A DNA stretch of 64,000 nt from Acidovorax sp. YS12. GTDB lineage: Bacteria > Pseudomonadota > Gammaproteobacteria > Burkholderiales > Burkholderiaceae_C. The DNA is taken from positions 1,426,001 to 1,490,000 of the forward strand of contig CP053915.1 of assembly GCA_021496925.1 (NCBI GenBank), given 5' to 3'. A program made the translations under genes and the position numbers. A model generated the notes under the pieces. The model had not been told where the DNA came from and did no database searches. It saw nothing but the letters and a program-made list of their open reading frames with translations. Below are positions 8,916-17,978 of this stretch, piece by piece (within the stretch, counting starts at the first letter, position 1; every line of letters starts with the position of its first letter).

Positions 8916-9818
8916 CTATCCGCCCACCATCCAGCGGACGACCGGCTGCTGGCCTGCACGGCGCTGCAGCAGCGCCTGCACGCCCACCACGGCCTCGTTC
9001 ACGGCCACCTCGCCGGAAACAAGGAACCAGTCGCTGCGCACGGCCACCCTCCCCGTAGTGGCGCCTGCGCTGGTGCCCAGGCGGTTGAAGAAATCGGCGC
9101 CGCTGGTGAACCACAGCCCACGGTCGCGCTCGGTGATGAGTTCACGCGCGGCCGCCAGCGGCAGGCTGGGCAGCGCAGTGCCCAGCACCTCGGCGCTCGC
9201 GGTGTTGACGTTGACGGCGGTGGCGCCCGGCAGCACGGTCAGGTAGGGACGCAGGATGCGCAGTTGCTCGGCGGTCATGCCCGGCAGCCCGGCCAGGTCG
9301 GCCAGCCTGCGCAGGCCGGGCGCGCGCGCCGGTTCGTCCTCGATCGGCTCGGCATCCAGCAGGCGCTGCGCCACGGCGCCCGCCAGTCCGGCGGGGATGT
9401 CCAGCGAAGTGAACAGGCGGCCCAGCGCCTCGACTTCCTCGGGGAGGATCTTGCCCTTTGACACGAGGTGGCGCAGGTTGTACTTGCCCTGTTCGTCCTC
9501 GATGCGCCCGGAAAACAGCGCCTCGCGGCCGTCGTCGAACGCGCTGACGTTCAGGCCGACGATGGGCTGCGCCCAGACGCCGTCGAGCCGTGTGGTGGGG
9601 CTGCGTACGCCGTCGTTGCGCAGGATGATGCGCGCCCAGTCGAGTCCGCCGCGCAGTATCCATTCGGCCTGCGCGCGGTCGCGCTCGCCCACCAGCGTGT
9701 CCACGAGCAGGCCCTGGCGCTGAAGGACCGCGGCCGCCGCCACGGTGGCGGCCAGCGCGATGAGCAGCGCGGCGATGATGGCCGCGCCGCGCTGGTGGAA
9801 TCGCGAAAGGGCTTTCAT
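8916..9818 (-). CDS. gspK: type II secretion minor pseudopilin GspK
   Basis: 300 residues from an ATG at 9818 overlapping the gspJ stop. GspK is the large tip pseudopilin that caps the GspI-J-K complex. A prepilin-type leader ends HQRG, followed by AAIIAALLIALAATVAAA; the usual glutamate at mature position 5 is absent, which is characteristic of GspK. The C-terminal part contains the helix-hairpin-helix-like VNVNTASAEVL region and the W-F-T-S-G segment of the family. The frame extends upstream through gspJ but that part is not coding. Confidence 0.93.
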   Translation of the reverse strand: MKALSRFHQRGAAIIAALLIALAATVAAAAVLQRQGLLVDTLVGERDRAQAEWILRGGLDWARIILRNDGVRSPTTRLDGVWAQPIVGLNVSAFDDGREALFSGRIEDEQGKYNLRHLVSKGKILPEEVEALGRLFTSLDIPAGLAGAVAQRLLDAEPIEDEPARAPGLRRLADLAGLPGMTAEQLRILRPYLTVLPGATAVNVNTASAEVLGTALPSLPLAAARELITERDRGLWFTSGADFFNRLGTSAGATTGRVAVRSDWFLVSGEVAVNEAVVGVQALLQRRAGQQPVVRWMVGG

Positions 9819-10441
9819 GGCAGCAGCACCACCTTGCGGTACGGTTCGGCCCCGGTCTTCCCCGCGCGCACGACGACGACCTCCAGCCCGGTGGCCACCG
9901 TGGCGGCGGGCAGCGGCGGCGCGGTCCAGCCGCGGCCGGACAGCCATGCGCGCACGGAGAAGTCCTCGACCGGCTCCAGCACCACGTCGTCGTTCGCTAC
10001 GTCGGGCAGGGGCAGCGTCGCGCTCGCGGGCCCTACCGCGCGATGGAGCGCGCCGTTCTCGAAGCGCCAGCGCACACGCTGCCACGCCCCGTCGCCCGCG
10101 GCGCGCACCAGTGCCAGTTCCTTGTTGCCCGCGGCGATGCCGGGCGGCAATGCGCCCGCGGGCGGCTGCGCGGCGGGGACGTTCGACGGCGCACTTGCCG
10201 CCGGCCGGATCGGCGCGGGCGGCAGGATATCGATGTCGGCATGCTGGCGGATGTCGCGCTCGATCTGGCCCACCACGCGGATCAGCGCGAGTGTGTCGTC
10301 CGCATGCAGGAAGATGCGTTCGCTGGTGCGCTCGACCGCATCCAGCCCGCGCCAGCCGATGAGGCTCAGGATGGCCATCAAGGTGATGGCCACCAGCACT
10401 TCGAGAAGCGTGAAACCGCGCAGCCGGCTCATTGCAGTCAT
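9815..10441 (-). CDS. gspJ: type II secretion minor pseudopilin GspJ
   Basis: 208 residues. The prepilin peptidase site is RG/FTLLEVLVAITLMA, with glutamate at mature position 5. The body carries a Pro/Ala-rich loop near residues 80-105. The ATG at 10441 overlaps the gspI stop by four bases; an alternative ATG lies three codons in. GspJ forms the pseudopilus tip with GspI and GspK. Confidence 0.93.
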   Translation of the reverse strand: MTAMSRLRGFTLLEVLVAITLMAILSLIGWRGLDAVERTSERIFLHADDTLALIRVVGQIERDIRQHADIDILPPAPIRPAASAPSNVPAAQPPAGALPPGIAAGNKELALVRAAGDGAWQRVRWRFENGALHRAVGPASATLPLPDVANDDVVLEPVEDFSVRAWLSGRGWTAPPLPAATVATGLEVVVVRAGKTGAEPYRKVVLLP

Positions 10442-10803
10442 GGCAGGCTCGAAAGAAGGCCGTGCAGCTCGGCAAGCACCGGGCCGTCGTCGGCCAGGCG
10501 CACGCGCACCGTGACCTGCCGGAAACCGTTGTTGGCGGACACCCGAACCACCGCATGGCAGACCAGCGCGAGCGCGCCCTGGGGGCACGGCTGCTGGTAT
10601 TCGCCCGGGTTGACCAGGGTGCGCTGAAGGCGCAGCTCGGCCAGGCGGTTCTCGGCCGCCCACTGGGCCAGGCTGCGCTCGCGCATGCCCAGCACGCCAT
10701 CGACGCCGACGCCCAGGGTGCGCAGAACCGCGCCCAGCGAAACGCCGACGATGGCCAGCGCCACCAGCACCTCGATGAGGGTGAAGCCGCACAGGCGCTT
10801 CAT
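10438..10803 (-). CDS. gspI: type II secretion minor pseudopilin GspI
   Basis: 121 residues starting MKRLCGFTLIEVLVALAIVG, with the cleavage site CG/FTLIE. Usual length for GspI, which nucleates the pseudopilus tip. The start at 10803 overlaps the gspH stop by four bases. The frame stays open upstream of this start but overlaps gspH there. Confidence 0.93.
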   Translation of the reverse strand: MKRLCGFTLIEVLVALAIVGVSLGAVLRTLGVGVDGVLGMRERSLAQWAAENRLAELRLQRTLVNPGEYQQPCPQGALALVCHAVVRVSANNGFRQVTVRVRLADDGPVLAELHGLLSSLP

Positions 10804-11303
10804 GGCACCACCTCGTAGCTGCCATCGCCATGGCGCCGCACGGCGACCGTGGTCTGGCCGTCGCTCAGCTCGACCGTCATCAGCGCGGGCATCCATTCGC
10901 CATCGAACTGTTCGGCGCCCGCAGGCTCGACATGCACACGCATGCGCCCCGCGGCATTCCACTGCCGGGGACGCAGCGCTGCGTTGTTCAAGGCGCCCGC
11001 GCGCCCGACAGGGCCGTACATCGCCATGTCGGCCGGCAGCACCAGGGCGCGCGGCAGGTGACGGAAGCTGTAGCCGTCTTCGTCGTACTCCCAGACGATG
11101 GGCTGCCCGCTGGTACGCGCCTGCGCCTGCGCGACAGGGAACAACTGCGCGAGACGCCGTGCGTCTTCGCGCAGATCGTGCGCCGCCGAGCCGACGGCGC
11201 CGACACCCAACCCCACCATGGCCGTGGCAATGCCGATGACGACCAGCACCACCATCAGTTCGAGGAGCGTGAAACCGTGCTGGCCTTTGCTTCGGCTACC
11301 CAT
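10800..11303 (-). CDS. gspH: type II secretion minor pseudopilin GspH
   Basis: 167 residues with prepilin site HG/FTLLELMVVLVVIG and a GspH-type beta-rich C-terminal domain (WEYDEDGYSFRHL region, then a V-E-L-S-D-G-Q strand near the end). The start ATG at 11303 lies eight bases inside the end of gspG, so translation is coupled. GspH links the tip complex to the GspG shaft in characterised systems. Confidence 0.92.
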   Translation of the reverse strand: MGSRSKGQHGFTLLELMVVLVVIGIATAMVGLGVGAVGSAAHDLREDARRLAQLFPVAQAQARTSGQPIVWEYDEDGYSFRHLPRALVLPADMAMYGPVGRAGALNNAALRPRQWNAAGRMRVHVEPAGAEQFDGEWMPALMTVELSDGQTTVAVRRHGDGSYEVVP

Positions 11304-11751
11304 CCCAGGACCCAATGTCTGCCGCCGGCCCCGTGCCGCCCGGACGCCCGTCAGAACCCAGGGAGAAGACGTCGATCTCGCCGTGCGCACCCGGATTGAG
11401 GTACTGGTACGGACGGCCCCAGGGATCGGTGGGCAGCTTGTCGAGGTACGAGCGTGCATTGCCGCCAAGCTGCCCGCCGGACGGTGCGCCGACAAGCGCG
11501 CGCAGGCCTTGCGCCGAAGGATACTGGCCGTTGTCCAGCCGGTAGAGCTTGAGCGCCTGCACGATCGCGCCAATGTCCTGGCGCGCCGCGACGGCACGCG
11601 CCTGGTCGGGGCGCTCCATGACGTTCGGCACGATGAGCGCGGCGAGGATGCCCATGATGACGACCACGACCATGATCTCGATCAGCGAGAACCCGTGCAT
11701 CGACGCGAGCCGGCCGCGGGCGAGCGCGGGGGCAAAAAACAAGCGTTTCAT
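11296..11751 (-). CDS. gspG: type II secretion major pseudopilin GspG
   Basis: Major shaft subunit, 151 residues from the ATG at 11751 (MKRLFFAPALARGRLASMHG). A TTG five codons earlier is an alternative. Prepilin cleavage is expected at HG/FSLIEIMVVVVIMG. The mature body has the family core: YRLDNGQYPS, the calcium-loop region and LPTDPWGRPYQYLNPG, ending GSDGRPGGTGPAADIGSWDG. First gene of the T2SS operon. The leader before the cleavage site is longer than usual. Confidence 0.95.
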   Translation of the reverse strand: MKRLFFAPALARGRLASMHGFSLIEIMVVVVIMGILAALIVPNVMERPDQARAVAARQDIGAIVQALKLYRLDNGQYPSAQGLRALVGAPSGGQLGGNARSYLDKLPTDPWGRPYQYLNPGAHGEIDVFSLGSDGRPGGTGPAADIGSWDG

Positions 11752-12109
11752 CAGAACCCAAAACAAAGGGAAACAAGGGCACGAGGCGGGAGTGGTCTCC
11801 GACCGCCTCGGCGGAAAAACGGCGCTGCACGAGAAGCCGTTCCGCGACTGCTCAGCCCAATGGAATCAATTCACCAACATGCGAACGCTTCTCATTTGCG
11901 TAATAATACGGCATTCGGCGCGCGGGAGGGGTTGACAATTGTCATTACCCCCATGCAACCTTTTCGGGGGAAACTTTCCGGTTTATCGGCCCGGTGAGCG
12001 CGCCTGAAAGGCGGTGCCCCGCCCTGCCAATCTCCCTGTAGCGAGGCGATGCCGTCAGCTTGCGGGCCTGGCATCCGCCACCATCAAGCCCTTGACCGGG
12101 CCTTCGTCC
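11752..12109. promoter_or_regulatory. divergent control region between gspG and gspC
   Basis: About 360 non-coding bases. On the minus strand a TATTAT -10-like hexamer (11902-11907) is followed by a Fur-box-like sequence at 11880-11899 (GCAAATGAGAAGCGTTCGC). At 11931-11955 there is a near-perfect palindrome, GGGGTTGACAATTGTCA with flanking CCCC, which also contains a TTGACA hexamer. These suggest the T2SS operon and gspC are co-regulated from here. No convincing -35/-10 pair with standard spacing was found in either direction. Confidence 0.4.
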
Positions 12110-12577
12110 ATGCAGAAGAACCCGTTTCTCCCCCTGTCGCACGCCGTGGACTGGCCCGCCGCCAGCCGCCAGCTCGGGCTTGTGGCGTTCGCCGCAGGCG
12201 TGGGCGTCTGGGGAGCGCTGCTGCTCGCGCCCTCCCCCGCTGCCATGCCGCCCGCGCTGGGGGTCGCCGCCGCCCAGGGCACGGACACGGCGCTGGTCGC
12301 CCGATGGTTCGGCGGCGGCAGTTCACGCCTGCGCGTCACCGTCGCGGGGCTGATGGCCCACGAGACAGGCGGCGCGGTGCTGCTGGCCATCAACGGCGGG
12401 CTGCCCCAGGCCTACCGGGTCGGCCAGGCCCTGGCGCCCGGCGTGACCCTGGCGGGCATCCAGGCCGACGCCGTGCTGATTGACCAGGACGGCACGGTCG
12501 AGCGTCTGCCTACCCCCGCGCGGCCGGCAGCCGTGGATGGATTCATCCCCGCCGGTCCTGCGCCCGGCAATGGCTGA
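12110..12577 (+). CDS. gspC: type II secretion protein GspC, short form
   Basis: 155 residues, short for GspC because there is no PDZ or coiled-coil domain after the core. A cytoplasmic stretch and one membrane helix near residues 22-40 (LGLVAFAAGVGVWGALLLA) precede an HR domain (about 60-135) with the typical GGAVLLAINGGLPQAYRVGQ and DQDGTVERLP strands. GspC connects the inner-membrane platform to the secretin. It is divergent from the main gsp operon and overlaps the rhombosortase gene by eight bases. Confidence 0.82.
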   Translation: MQKNPFLPLSHAVDWPAASRQLGLVAFAAGVGVWGALLLAPSPAAMPPALGVAAAQGTDTALVARWFGGGSSRLRVTVAGLMAHETGGAVLLAINGGLPQAYRVGQALAPGVTLAGIQADAVLIDQDGTVERLPTPARPAAVDGFIPAGPAPGNG

Positions 12578-13193
12578 CGCACCCTCACGGCTCCTGCGCT
12601 CCGCGTGGGCGTGGGCCGGTGCGCTGGCATTCCTTCTGCTCATCCTTCAAGCGGCAGGTGACGGTGCGCGGCTGGCGCTGCGCCTGGAATCCGCCGCGGT
12701 GGCGCGCGGCGAGTGGTGGCGCTTGTTCACGGCGCATGCCGTGCATCTGAGCTGGCCCCACGCGCTGCTCAACGCCGCGGGGGTCTTCGTGTGCTGCGCG
12801 CTTGCGCCGGCGGTTTTCAACGGATGGCTCGCCCTGCGAATCGGCGCCCTCGCCCTCGGCATCAGCCTGTGCCTGTACCGCCTCTCCCCCGAGGCGCTAC
12901 CCTATGTGGGGCTGTCCGGGGTGCTCTATGGCCTGTTCGTGCTGGGCCTGGCGCCGCAAGCGCGGAGACTGGACGCCGTTGCGATCGCTGCCCTCATCGC
13001 CATCACGGGCTGGATGCTGCGGCAATGGCTCACCGGGCCACTGCAATCCGAGGAGCGCCTGATCGGCGGCGCCATCGCCAGCGTCGCCCACCTCTACGGG
13101 TATGGACTGGCCTTCCTGGGGCTACTGGCAGCGCCCCTTGCCCAGCGGATGCCCCGCAGCAAAGCGAGAGGCGACCGGCCGCTTCGGGGCTGA
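12570..13193 (+). CDS. rrtA: rhombosortase-like rhomboid intramembrane protease
   Basis: 207 residues from an ATG inside the end of gspC. Polytopic with about six membrane helices. The catalytic serine is in YVGLSGVLYGL (serine near residue 117) and the histidine in SVAHLYGYGL (near 174), the rhomboid dyad. The short form and compact spacing fit the rhombosortase branch, whose known role is to cleave GlyGly-CTERM sorting tails of proteins that travel through the T2SS. Its translational coupling to gspC supports that link. No GlyGly-CTERM substrate is encoded in this window. Confidence 0.8.
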   Translation: MADAPSRLLRSAWAWAGALAFLLLILQAAGDGARLALRLESAAVARGEWWRLFTAHAVHLSWPHALLNAAGVFVCCALAPAVFNGWLALRIGALALGISLCLYRLSPEALPYVGLSGVLYGLFVLGLAPQARRLDAVAIAALIAITGWMLRQWLTGPLQSEERLIGGAIASVAHLYGYGLAFLGLLAAPLAQRMPRSKARGDRPLRG

Positions 13194-13318
13194 AAACCCA
13201 ACACCCGCGATCCCTGCGCACGCGAAACAATGGGAGCGAGGCGATTTCCTATTGTCTGTCGCGCGCCGCCGCCCGATGGGTTCGACTACCGCCATGATCA
13301 ACTTCGCGGTGGCTCGAC

Positions 13319-13750
13319 ATGCCCTTCCTTCCCCGCTCCCTGGATCCGCGATGCAAGCCCTTCATCGGCTTGTGCGCGCTGCTGGTCAGCGTCTGCTGTT
13401 TCGCCGCGGACGTCATCGCCGTCACCGATAGCCGCCATCCGGTGCGGGCACCTGCGGGAACGCGGGTGATTTTGCTGGATGCGCCTGCGCGCATCGAGGC
13501 GGAACTGGCCGCGCATCTGCCTGCCGACCCTGCGCGCAGCGCTGCGCTCGTCCGGCAGCGCCTGGGGGATGGCGGCGCGGCGCTGCAACGCCGCATCGCG
13601 CCGGCCTACCAGGGCGTGGTCGATGCCTGGAGCCTGCGCGTCACGACGATTCCCGCGGTCATCGTGGACAGGCGCTACGTGGTGTACGGCGAGACGGACG
13701 TGGCCAAGGCGACGGCGCGGGTCGCTGCGTACAGGGCTGCGCAGCCATGA
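13319..13750 (+). CDS. integrating conjugative element protein, TIGR03757 family
   Basis: 143 residues with a signal peptide (FIGLCALLVSVCCFA) and a thioredoxin-like TrbC/TraW-type body ending with the conserved TTIPAVIVDRRYVVYGETDV block. In PFGI-1/ICEclc-type elements this small periplasmic protein is encoded just before the TIGR03756 and TIGR03755 proteins, as here. It is the first recognisable gene of the island; the conjugation genes that normally precede it are missing. Confidence 0.85.
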   Translation: MPFLPRSLDPRCKPFIGLCALLVSVCCFAADVIAVTDSRHPVRAPAGTRVILLDAPARIEAELAAHLPADPARSAALVRQRLGDGGAALQRRIAPAYQGVVDAWSLRVTTIPAVIVDRRYVVYGETDVAKATARVAAYRAAQP

Positions 13751-14682
13751 TGCCCGCCCGCCGCCTGCGCCGTGCCATCGGCGCGCTTTTTCTGACCCTC
13801 GCCTCGCCGTCGTTCGCACTGCTCGATACCGCAACGATCATCGCGTCCTCGCGTTCGCTCGATTGCCTGGAATACCGCGTCGTCGGCATCTGCTACTGGC
13901 TGTACTGCACCTGGACGGGATGCACGGTGCGCACGTCGGTCAAGGTCAGGCACTACGTTCCCGATGCCGTGGTGTCCAGTTACTCGAACACCGGCGAGAA
14001 CCCCTGGCTGGAGATGCGGGCGCTCAGCCTGCCCAACCCGACGGCCCTGGGCGGCGGCGACGGCACGACCAACGAAGATCACGAGAACAACCTGGCGAAG
14101 TTCAAGAACGCCGACGTGATCGGCCACCCCGGGGGATCGACGCTCGGCCTGTTCACCAGCACCTTCGGCTTGGCCTGCCAGGGAGCAGGCACGGCGTTCG
14201 CGCCCTACCTGCTGAGCACCCTGGACACGCTGGCCTGGCGCTACAACGTGCCGGAGATGGCTTACCCCGAGGCGCTGATCCCCGGCCTGCGCGAGGTCGG
14301 CGCGCGCACCACGCTCAATCTGTGGGGCAACGTGTACCCGCGTGGCGGATTCCTGCACCAGTCCGACGATCACAAGGCGGGGGCGGTCGTGGCCCAGCGC
14401 GCAGGCGATGTCGTCACCCGGCTCGGGCAACCGCACGTCTATCAGCCCTTGCTGGCGAGTCCGCGGCCCGGTTACTGGCCGGCGGGCGCGCTGGTGGAAG
14501 GCAATGCCTCGACGGGCAAGTGGCAGGAACTGACGCCCGTCCTGTCGCCCTCCTGCACCGTGTTCCCGCGCGGCGGCTTCCTGACCCAGGCCCAGCAAGG
14601 CGACTACGCCTGGGCGCTGTGGCGGCCCTATGCCTGCTGCATGCGCGTCGGGCAGGTGTTCCTGGGCAGTGTCGATTTCTGA
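13747..14682 (+). CDS. integrating conjugative element protein, TIGR03756 family (TraU-like)
   Basis: 311 residues with a signal peptide ending at SPSFA, and cysteine pairs in GICYWLYCTWTGC and RPYACCMRVG. The body resembles TraU-type proteins needed for DNA transfer and mating-pair assembly. It overlaps the preceding stop by four bases, and the next gene starts ten bases after it. Confidence 0.87.
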   Translation: MMPARRLRRAIGALFLTLASPSFALLDTATIIASSRSLDCLEYRVVGICYWLYCTWTGCTVRTSVKVRHYVPDAVVSSYSNTGENPWLEMRALSLPNPTALGGGDGTTNEDHENNLAKFKNADVIGHPGGSTLGLFTSTFGLACQGAGTAFAPYLLSTLDTLAWRYNVPEMAYPEALIPGLREVGARTTLNLWGNVYPRGGFLHQSDDHKAGAVVAQRAGDVVTRLGQPHVYQPLLASPRPGYWPAGALVEGNASTGKWQELTPVLSPSCTVFPRGGFLTQAQQGDYAWALWRPYACCMRVGQVFLGSVDF

Positions 14683-14691
14683 TGAGGTGCC

Positions 14692-16086
14692 ATGATGAAA
14701 CGTCCTGAAACCAAGCACGTTGGCACCACAGGCCGCCGGTTTGGCCCGGTTGCACTGGCCTGTGCCATGGCCGTGGCATGCGGGCTGGCCTGGGGGCAGT
14801 TGCGCTACCAGAGCAGCGGCAGCGTCATCGGCGATGACGTCATGTACTCCATCGGAGGGGGAAACGCGGTCTCCATGGGGCATGCCCCAGGCATGCGTTC
14901 GATCGGCGTGGGCGTGGGCTGGAACAGCAATTTGGTCTGCGGCGACATGAGCATCACGACGACGCTCAAGAACCAGCTCAACGGCATCACACAGGGCTTC
15001 CAGCAGATCATGAGCAGCGTGATCCAGAGCGCCACCAGCGCGGTGGCGTCGCTGCCCGCGCTGATCATCCAGCGCGCCGATCCGGGCCTGTACAACCTGC
15101 TCACGAATGGCGTGCTGCAGGCGCGACTGGACTTCGACCGCTCCAAGCTCACCTGCCGGGCGATGGCCGAGAAGATGGCGGACATGGCGGGCGGGCAACT
15201 GGGCTGGAGCCGTGTGGCCGAAGGCATGGCGCTGCGCGAAGCCGTCGCCAGCACCGACGCCGTATCGGCCGTCGAGCAGGCGGAGAAACGCCGGGGCAAC
15301 GGCGGCGTGCCCTGGGTCGGCGGCAGCAACGCGGGCGGCACCAGCCAGCCGCCGATCAAGGTGGTCAGCGACGTGACGCGCGCGGGCTACAACCTGGTCA
15401 ACGGCCGCAGCGTCACGGACACCACCGCGATGGCCCCATCCAGTTGCAACAGCCTGGCCTGCCAGGCCTGGACAACGCCCCAAGCGGCCGTCGAGTGGGC
15501 CACGCGGGTGCTGGGCGAGAAGGAGCAGCGCACCTGCGATTCCTGCACCAAGACCCAGACCGTGCCTGGTGTGGGCCTGACGCCGCTGATCCAGGAGGAG
15601 TACGACGTCAAGCTGCAGGCGCTGCAAGATTTGGTCTCCAAAGCGAAGAACACGACGCCGGAGAACCTGCGCGAGGCTGGTAGCGCGTCGCTGCCCATCA
15701 CGCGCAGCGTGGTCGAGGCGCTGCGCGATGAGCCGGACCAGGACCTGCTGGCGCGGCGCCTCGCATCGGAGGTCGCCCTGTCGTCGGTGCTGGAGAAGGC
15801 ACTGCTGCTGCAACGCACGCTGCTCACCGGGAAGAAGGAGCCCAATGTCGCGGCCAACGAACTCGCGGTCGAGGCCGTGAACAAGGAGAGCGACACGCTC
15901 GACCGGGAAATCCGCAATCTCAAGACCGAACTGGAACTGCGGCGCGAGCTGGCGAGCAACTCGCCCATGGCGATCATCCAGCGCCACGGCACGCGGGCAG
16001 CGGGCTCGCGCGGGATCTACGAGGGTGATCCGGTGCCCGACCGGCTCGACAAGTTGCAGAAGGGGCGTCCCGGGAGCACGCCATGA
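14692..16086 (+). CDS. integrating conjugative element protein, TIGR03755 family
   Basis: 464 residues with an N-terminal signal segment (LACAMAVACGLAWG) and a long helical body with a CxxC pair in RTCDSCTKTQTVPG near residue 285. This PFL_4711-like family is specific to PFGI-1/ICEclc-type elements and is probably an envelope component of the transfer machinery (biochemical role not established). Two adjacent ATGs are possible starts (14692, 14695). Confidence 0.87.
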   Translation: MMKRPETKHVGTTGRRFGPVALACAMAVACGLAWGQLRYQSSGSVIGDDVMYSIGGGNAVSMGHAPGMRSIGVGVGWNSNLVCGDMSITTTLKNQLNGITQGFQQIMSSVIQSATSAVASLPALIIQRADPGLYNLLTNGVLQARLDFDRSKLTCRAMAEKMADMAGGQLGWSRVAEGMALREAVASTDAVSAVEQAEKRRGNGGVPWVGGSNAGGTSQPPIKVVSDVTRAGYNLVNGRSVTDTTAMAPSSCNSLACQAWTTPQAAVEWATRVLGEKEQRTCDSCTKTQTVPGVGLTPLIQEEYDVKLQALQDLVSKAKNTTPENLREAGSASLPITRSVVEALRDEPDQDLLARRLASEVALSSVLEKALLLQRTLLTGKKEPNVAANELAVEAVNKESDTLDREIRNLKTELELRRELASNSPMAIIQRHGTRAAGSRGIYEGDPVPDRLDKLQKGRPGSTP

Positions 16087-16436
16087 GCCGGATGCGCGCG
16101 GCCTGGTTGCGCCCGCGCTGGCTGTTCAGCCGGAGCGCGGCGAAGGCGCTGCTGTGGACGGCGGTGCTCATCGCCGCCGCCGTGGGCGCCAATATTGCCG
16201 GCATCTACCTTGTGGGCAGCGTGGCCGGCTGGGAGCGGTGGCTGGCGGCCGCCTCGGGCTACTTCCTGGTGTGGCGGCTGTGCCTGTACGGGGCGACGGC
16301 ATACGGATGGCTGTGGATGCGCCGCCGGCTGCTGGCGCGGGAAGCCGACGCGCACGCGCGGCGCCTGGTGCGCAGCGAGATCGCCGGCGTCGTCGCCATC
16401 GCTGCGCTGGAAGCCAGCCTCTGGATGCAGGGTTGA
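16083..16436 (+). CDS. small conjugative-element membrane protein
   Basis: 117 residues overlapping the preceding stop by four bases. Two or three hydrophobic helices (ALLWTAVLIAAAVGANIAGIY near 23-43, WLAAASGYFLVWRLCLYGA near 53-71, and a C-terminal one) with arginine-rich connecting loops. Its position between the TIGR03755 and TraG-N genes is the usual one for an uncharacterised small membrane protein of this element type. No enzymatic motif seen. Confidence 0.78.
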   Translation: MSRMRAAWLRPRWLFSRSAAKALLWTAVLIAAAVGANIAGIYLVGSVAGWERWLAAASGYFLVWRLCLYGATAYGWLWMRRRLLAREADAHARRLVRSEIAGVVAIAALEASLWMQG

Positions 16437-16446
16437 GGGACGGGCC

Positions 16447-17967
16447 ATGACGATTTTGACGACCGACTATCTGGAGTATTACCTGACCCTCGTATCCTGG
16501 ATCGTCCATAACGGCATCTGGGCAGTGCTGGTGGCGAGCGGGGTATTCGCCCTGCCCTTTCTGGCGATCGTCGTGCAGGAATGGCTCAAGGCCCGTGCGG
16601 AAGGTGCCGACGAAGGCAACAAGGGGGTACTCTCGGCGGCGCGCATCGAGAACCGGGTGTTCGTGGCCATCGTGGTGGTGATGTTCGCGGGCATCCCGTT
16701 CATGGACGTGAACCTGGGCACTATCCAGTACGACAGCTCGCGTTCCGCACAGTGCCAGGTCAGCGTGCCGCAGCCCACGGACACAGGCTGGTCGCAGTCC
16801 TTCAGCACGCTCAACAACCAGTCGGCGAAGCTGCCGGTCTGGTGGGCCTTCATGCATGTGCTGTCACGCGCCGTCACCGGCGCCTCGGTGGCGGCGATCC
16901 CGTGCGGCGCCGACCTGCGGCAGATGCGCATGGAGATCGACGCCACACGCATCAACGATCCCGTGCTGGCCCAGGAAGTGGCCGACTTCACGCACGACTG
17001 CTACGGCCCGGCGCGCGCCAAGCTGTTCATGCTGCGCCCTCAGTTGGACGACGCGCAGATGCACGACGTGACCTGGATCGGCTCGCGCTTCTTCACGGAG
17101 ACGGGCGGCTACTACGACAGCTATCGGTCCAGCACGCCGCGCGACGCCTGGCCCTACGACAGCACCCGCGACGCAGGGCTTGCGCAGGTCAACAGTGGTG
17201 GCGGCTATCCGACCTGCAGGCAGTGGTGGGCCGATGGCGGCAACGGCCTGCGGGCACGCCTGCTGGGTCAGGTGGACCCGAGCCTGTTGAATCGCTTGGC
17301 GGGCTGGGCGGGGCTCCTGAGCCGGGCCGAGGCGGACGACTCGGTTATCCGCACGATCGCGGCGCCGCGGCAGCAGAAACTGAACCAGGGCAGCGTCTAC
17401 ACGGACTACGGCGGCCAGATCGACAAGTCCCTGCCGAACATCGTGACGCGGGCCGCGGGTGACCTGGGGATGGCGTCCGGTGCGATGGCGGCGTTTCCTG
17501 CCATGGACGTGGTGCGCCAGGCGCTGCCCATGGTGCTTGCACTGCTCAAGATGGCGCTGGTCATCTGCATCCCGCTGGTGCTGGTCGTGGGCACCTATGA
17601 CTTGAAGACGGTCGTGACCGTCAGCGTCGTGCAGTTCGCGCTGTTCTTCGTGGATTTCTGGTTCCAGCTTGGACGCTGGATCGACAGCACCATCCTTGAT
17701 GCGCTCTACGGGCAGGGATGGGGGTGGAACCGGCCGCACAGCAATTTTGATCCGCTGGTGGGGCTGAACAATGCGTTCGGGGACATGCTGCTGAACTTCG
17801 TCATGGGCACGATGTTCTTGGCCTTACCGGGATTTTGGCTGGCGAGCCTTACGTGGGTTGGGATTCGGGCTGGGCACGCCATCCAGGGACTTTCTGATGG
17901 CAGCAAGAGTGCCGGCCAAGCTGGCGGCAAGGGCGCCGGGGCGCTCACCGGGGGCAAGCTGAAGTAG
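16447..17967 (+). CDS. conjugal transfer protein, TraG N-terminal domain
   Basis: 506 residues. An N-terminal hydrophobic region (about 15-80), a large cysteine-containing periplasmic part, and a cluster of C-terminal membrane helices (about 360-470), followed by a Gly/Lys-rich tail. This matches TraG_N proteins that stabilise mating pairs in PFGI-1-type elements. The start is the ATG ten bases after the previous stop. The gene is intact although the element is incomplete. Confidence 0.85.
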   Translation: MTILTTDYLEYYLTLVSWIVHNGIWAVLVASGVFALPFLAIVVQEWLKARAEGADEGNKGVLSAARIENRVFVAIVVVMFAGIPFMDVNLGTIQYDSSRSAQCQVSVPQPTDTGWSQSFSTLNNQSAKLPVWWAFMHVLSRAVTGASVAAIPCGADLRQMRMEIDATRINDPVLAQEVADFTHDCYGPARAKLFMLRPQLDDAQMHDVTWIGSRFFTETGGYYDSYRSSTPRDAWPYDSTRDAGLAQVNSGGGYPTCRQWWADGGNGLRARLLGQVDPSLLNRLAGWAGLLSRAEADDSVIRTIAAPRQQKLNQGSVYTDYGGQIDKSLPNIVTRAAGDLGMASGAMAAFPAMDVVRQALPMVLALLKMALVICIPLVLVVGTYDLKTVVTVSVVQFALFFVDFWFQLGRWIDSTILDALYGQGWGWNRPHSNFDPLVGLNNAFGDMLLNFVMGTMFLALPGFWLASLTWVGIRAGHAIQGLSDGSKSAGQAGGKGAGALTGGKLK

Positions 17968-17978
17968 CGCGGGGCCGG

